A stretch of 37,360 nucleotides of DNA, taken from positions 1 through 37,360 of the forward strand of contig QEFN01000004.1 of the NCBI GenBank assembly GCA_003086555.1, written 5' to 3'. The notes beneath the pieces are model-generated. The model saw only the letters and a list, made by a program, of their open reading frames with translations. It was not told where the DNA came from and did not search any database. A program made the translations under genes and the position numbers. Source of the DNA: Sulfolobus sp. SCGC AB-777_G06 (GTDB lineage: Archaea; Thermoproteota; Thermoprotei_A; Sulfolobales; Sulfolobaceae). Shown here one piece after another: positions 36,468 through 37,360 of this stretch; the first letter of the stretch is position 1; every line of letters starts with the position of its first letter.

Positions 36468-37195
36468 AGCCTAAAAATAGGGTAGATATTTATAGTGTTA
36501 ACGTGTTTAATCCATTCTCGGCCAACAGATGCAATAGTTATAGCACCTACGACTTCAGCTCCGCTCTTATCTAGCAATTTATAAGCTGCATAAATAGTAG
36601 TTCCAGTTCTTATCACGTCATCGATAAGCAGAATCTTATCTCCTCTATTAATATAATCTTTTCTTAGATATATGGTCGTTACCATTCCCTCTGCCTCTTT
36701 AAGGTTTTCGTCTATATACTCTAAGTGGATAGAATCCTTGTGTTTTTTCATAACTAGTAATGGTTTAGCTAAAGCCGAAGCTGCAAGTGTTGCAAACGGA
36801 ATTCCATTTACAGCTATAGTAACTATTTTGTTTACTTCTTTATTTCCAATGTATTTCTGATAATAAATTTCTACCAACATTTTTAACATGTTAGGATAAA
36901 ATAGTAGTGAAGAAGTATCTACAAATCCATCTTCATAAAATGAGATTTTGTTGTAAAAGAACTTTAGTAGGAACTCTTCATTCTTAATTTTATCGAGAAT
37001 TTCCTTTGAATGTATTTCACTAGGTATGGTATTACCATTGACATACCTACATAGTAAACTTTCCTGGATATTAAGTAATTTAGATAACTCCTTGTAGGTA
37101 TACGCGTTCTTCAGCTCCTTAAGCAAATCAACCACAAGTAGTCTAATTCTCAGTTCCTTGTATTTCGAGTAAGTGGAAATAAATATCACCACCAT
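36464..37195 (-). CDS. HTH-phosphoribosyltransferase transcription regulator (GfcR/PurR-like)
   Basis: 243 residues. Seen: an N-terminal helix-turn-helix (about 20-60, LKNAYTYKELSKLLNIQESLLCRYVNG) and a type I PRTase domain with the PRPP-binding loop KILLIDDVIRTGTTIYAAYKL (about 188-208). Known: archaeal HTH-PRTase proteins (GfcR family) are DNA-binding regulators that keep the PRPP site as a sensor. It could regulate purine or sugar genes; the target is unknown. ATG 37195. It overlaps the next gene by 4 nt. Divergence from gatB is not the case: gatB lies upstream on the same strand. Confidence 0.8.
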   Translation of the reverse strand: MVVIFISTYSKYKELRIRLLVVDLLKELKNAYTYKELSKLLNIQESLLCRYVNGNTIPSEIHSKEILDKIKNEEFLLKFFYNKISFYEDGFVDTSSLLFYPNMLKMLVEIYYQKYIGNKEVNKIVTIAVNGIPFATLAASALAKPLLVMKKHKDSIHLEYIDENLKEAEGMVTTIYLRKDYINRGDKILLIDDVIRTGTTIYAAYKLLDKSGAEVVGAITIASVGREWIKHVNTINIYPIFRL

Positions 37196-37258
37196 GTATT
37201 CATATTTAGATGAACGCGGTCTTAAGAACTGAATGGTGAAGATAAACCCACGCCGTGA

Positions 37259-37360
37259 TTACTTACTCTCGCCGCTAAGAATTTTTCTTATGAGTTCGTT
37301 GGTCAATTGTGGATCGGCTCTTTTACCCGTCTTTTTCATAACTTTCCCTACTAGGTAGTT
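37259..37360 (-). CDS. gatB: Asp/Glu-tRNA amidotransferase subunit B, C-terminal end (partial)
   Basis: The right edge holds the last 33 codons of a leftward gene. The translation NYLVGKVMKKTGKRADPQLT followed by NELIRKILSGESK matches the YqeY-like tail of GatB ('NfLVGqvMKaTkGrAdPklvneli'), which binds the tRNA. GatB and GatE share this tail, so GatE is an alternative. The rest lies outside the window. A 63-bp gap separates it from the HTH-PRTase regulator. Confidence 0.8.
   Translation of the reverse strand, partial: NYLVGKVMKKTGKRADPQLTNELIRKILSGESK

Overview
This is a chromosomal window from a thermoacidophilic crenarchaeon of the order Sulfolobales. The base composition is AT-rich apart from the tRNA and RNase P RNA genes. 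Many genes are apparently leaderless, with a TATA box about 26 nt before the start codon, and others have GGTGAT Shine-Dalgarno (SD) motifs. Marker genes include a thermosome subunit, TFB3, RadA, Orc1-1, tetraether synthase, fructose-1,6-bisphosphate aldolase/phosphatase, tandem PurP and intron-containing tRNAs. From memory of family sequences, the aldolase/phosphatase looks closest to Sulfurisphaera (Sulfolobus) tokodaii, but species cannot be fixed without a search. I see no insertion sequence, prophage, CRISPR array or transposon remnant. This is core chromosome around a replication origin.

Layout. 1-4.7 kb: a proteasome beta subunit lacking the catalytic Thr1, hisS, a probable tRNA-splicing endonuclease structural subunit, tfb3 and a thermosome subunit. 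4.7-10.5 kb (minus strand): ABCE1, the aldolase/phosphatase, ribosomal protein eS17, a MoaD/Urm1-like protein ending in GG, a Cgi121-like KEOPS subunit and a HerA-like ATPase, preceded by a 34-residue acidic, Trp-rich ORF. 10.5-14.9 kb: tRNA-Arg(CCG), tiaS, a stand-alone RAM protein, tsr3, RNase P RNA, secG/Sec61 beta, GGGP synthase, Elf1, a small membrane protein, a SWIM protein and intron-containing tRNA-Ala(GGC). 14.9-17.0 kb: a replication origin with three origin-recognition boxes, orc1-1 and a DUF99 gene. 17-22.4 kb: a double-hotdog thioesterase, NMN adenylyltransferase, a SAM-hydrolase-family protein, a CYTH protein, an m5C RNA methyltransferase, a PUA-like protein and radA. 22.4-28.5 kb: a HIT protein, threonine ammonia-lyase, prephenate dehydratase, a fused AhbA-AhbB siroheme decarboxylase, an FAD-dependent dehydrogenase and purA. 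28.5-32.3 kb: two tandem purP genes, purB and intron-containing tRNA-Thr(CGT). 32.3-37.4 kb: thiL, tetraether synthase (tes), then a tight minus-strand cluster (HTH-PRTase regulator, degenerate metallo-beta-lactamase fold, a 59-residue Cys-rich ORF, ribD-type reductase), and the 3' end of gatB at the right edge.

Themes. Information processing dominates: replication origin, recombination, transcription factors, tRNA processing and modification (RNase P, TiaS, KEOPS, Urm1-like, splicing endonuclease), ribosome biogenesis and recycling. Purine genes (purA, purP x2, purB) and two membrane-lipid genes (GGGP synthase, tes) are also present.

The observations most worth a second look are: (i) three enzymes (TiaS, NMNAT, prephenate dehydratase) whose essential N-terminal motifs lie upstream of any ATG/GTG/TTG, implying near-cognate starts (ATT, CTG, ATT) or recoding, with the CTG case backed by a strong SD; (ii) an RNase P RNA whose 3' end is antisense to the end of the tsr3 coding sequence; (iii) two short genes easily missed by annotation (34-residue acidic/Trp-rich, 59-residue eight-Cys); (iv) a candidate C/D box sRNA spanning the HIT stop codon; (v) the origin architecture; and (vi) a metallo-beta-lactamase-like protein that has lost its metal motif.
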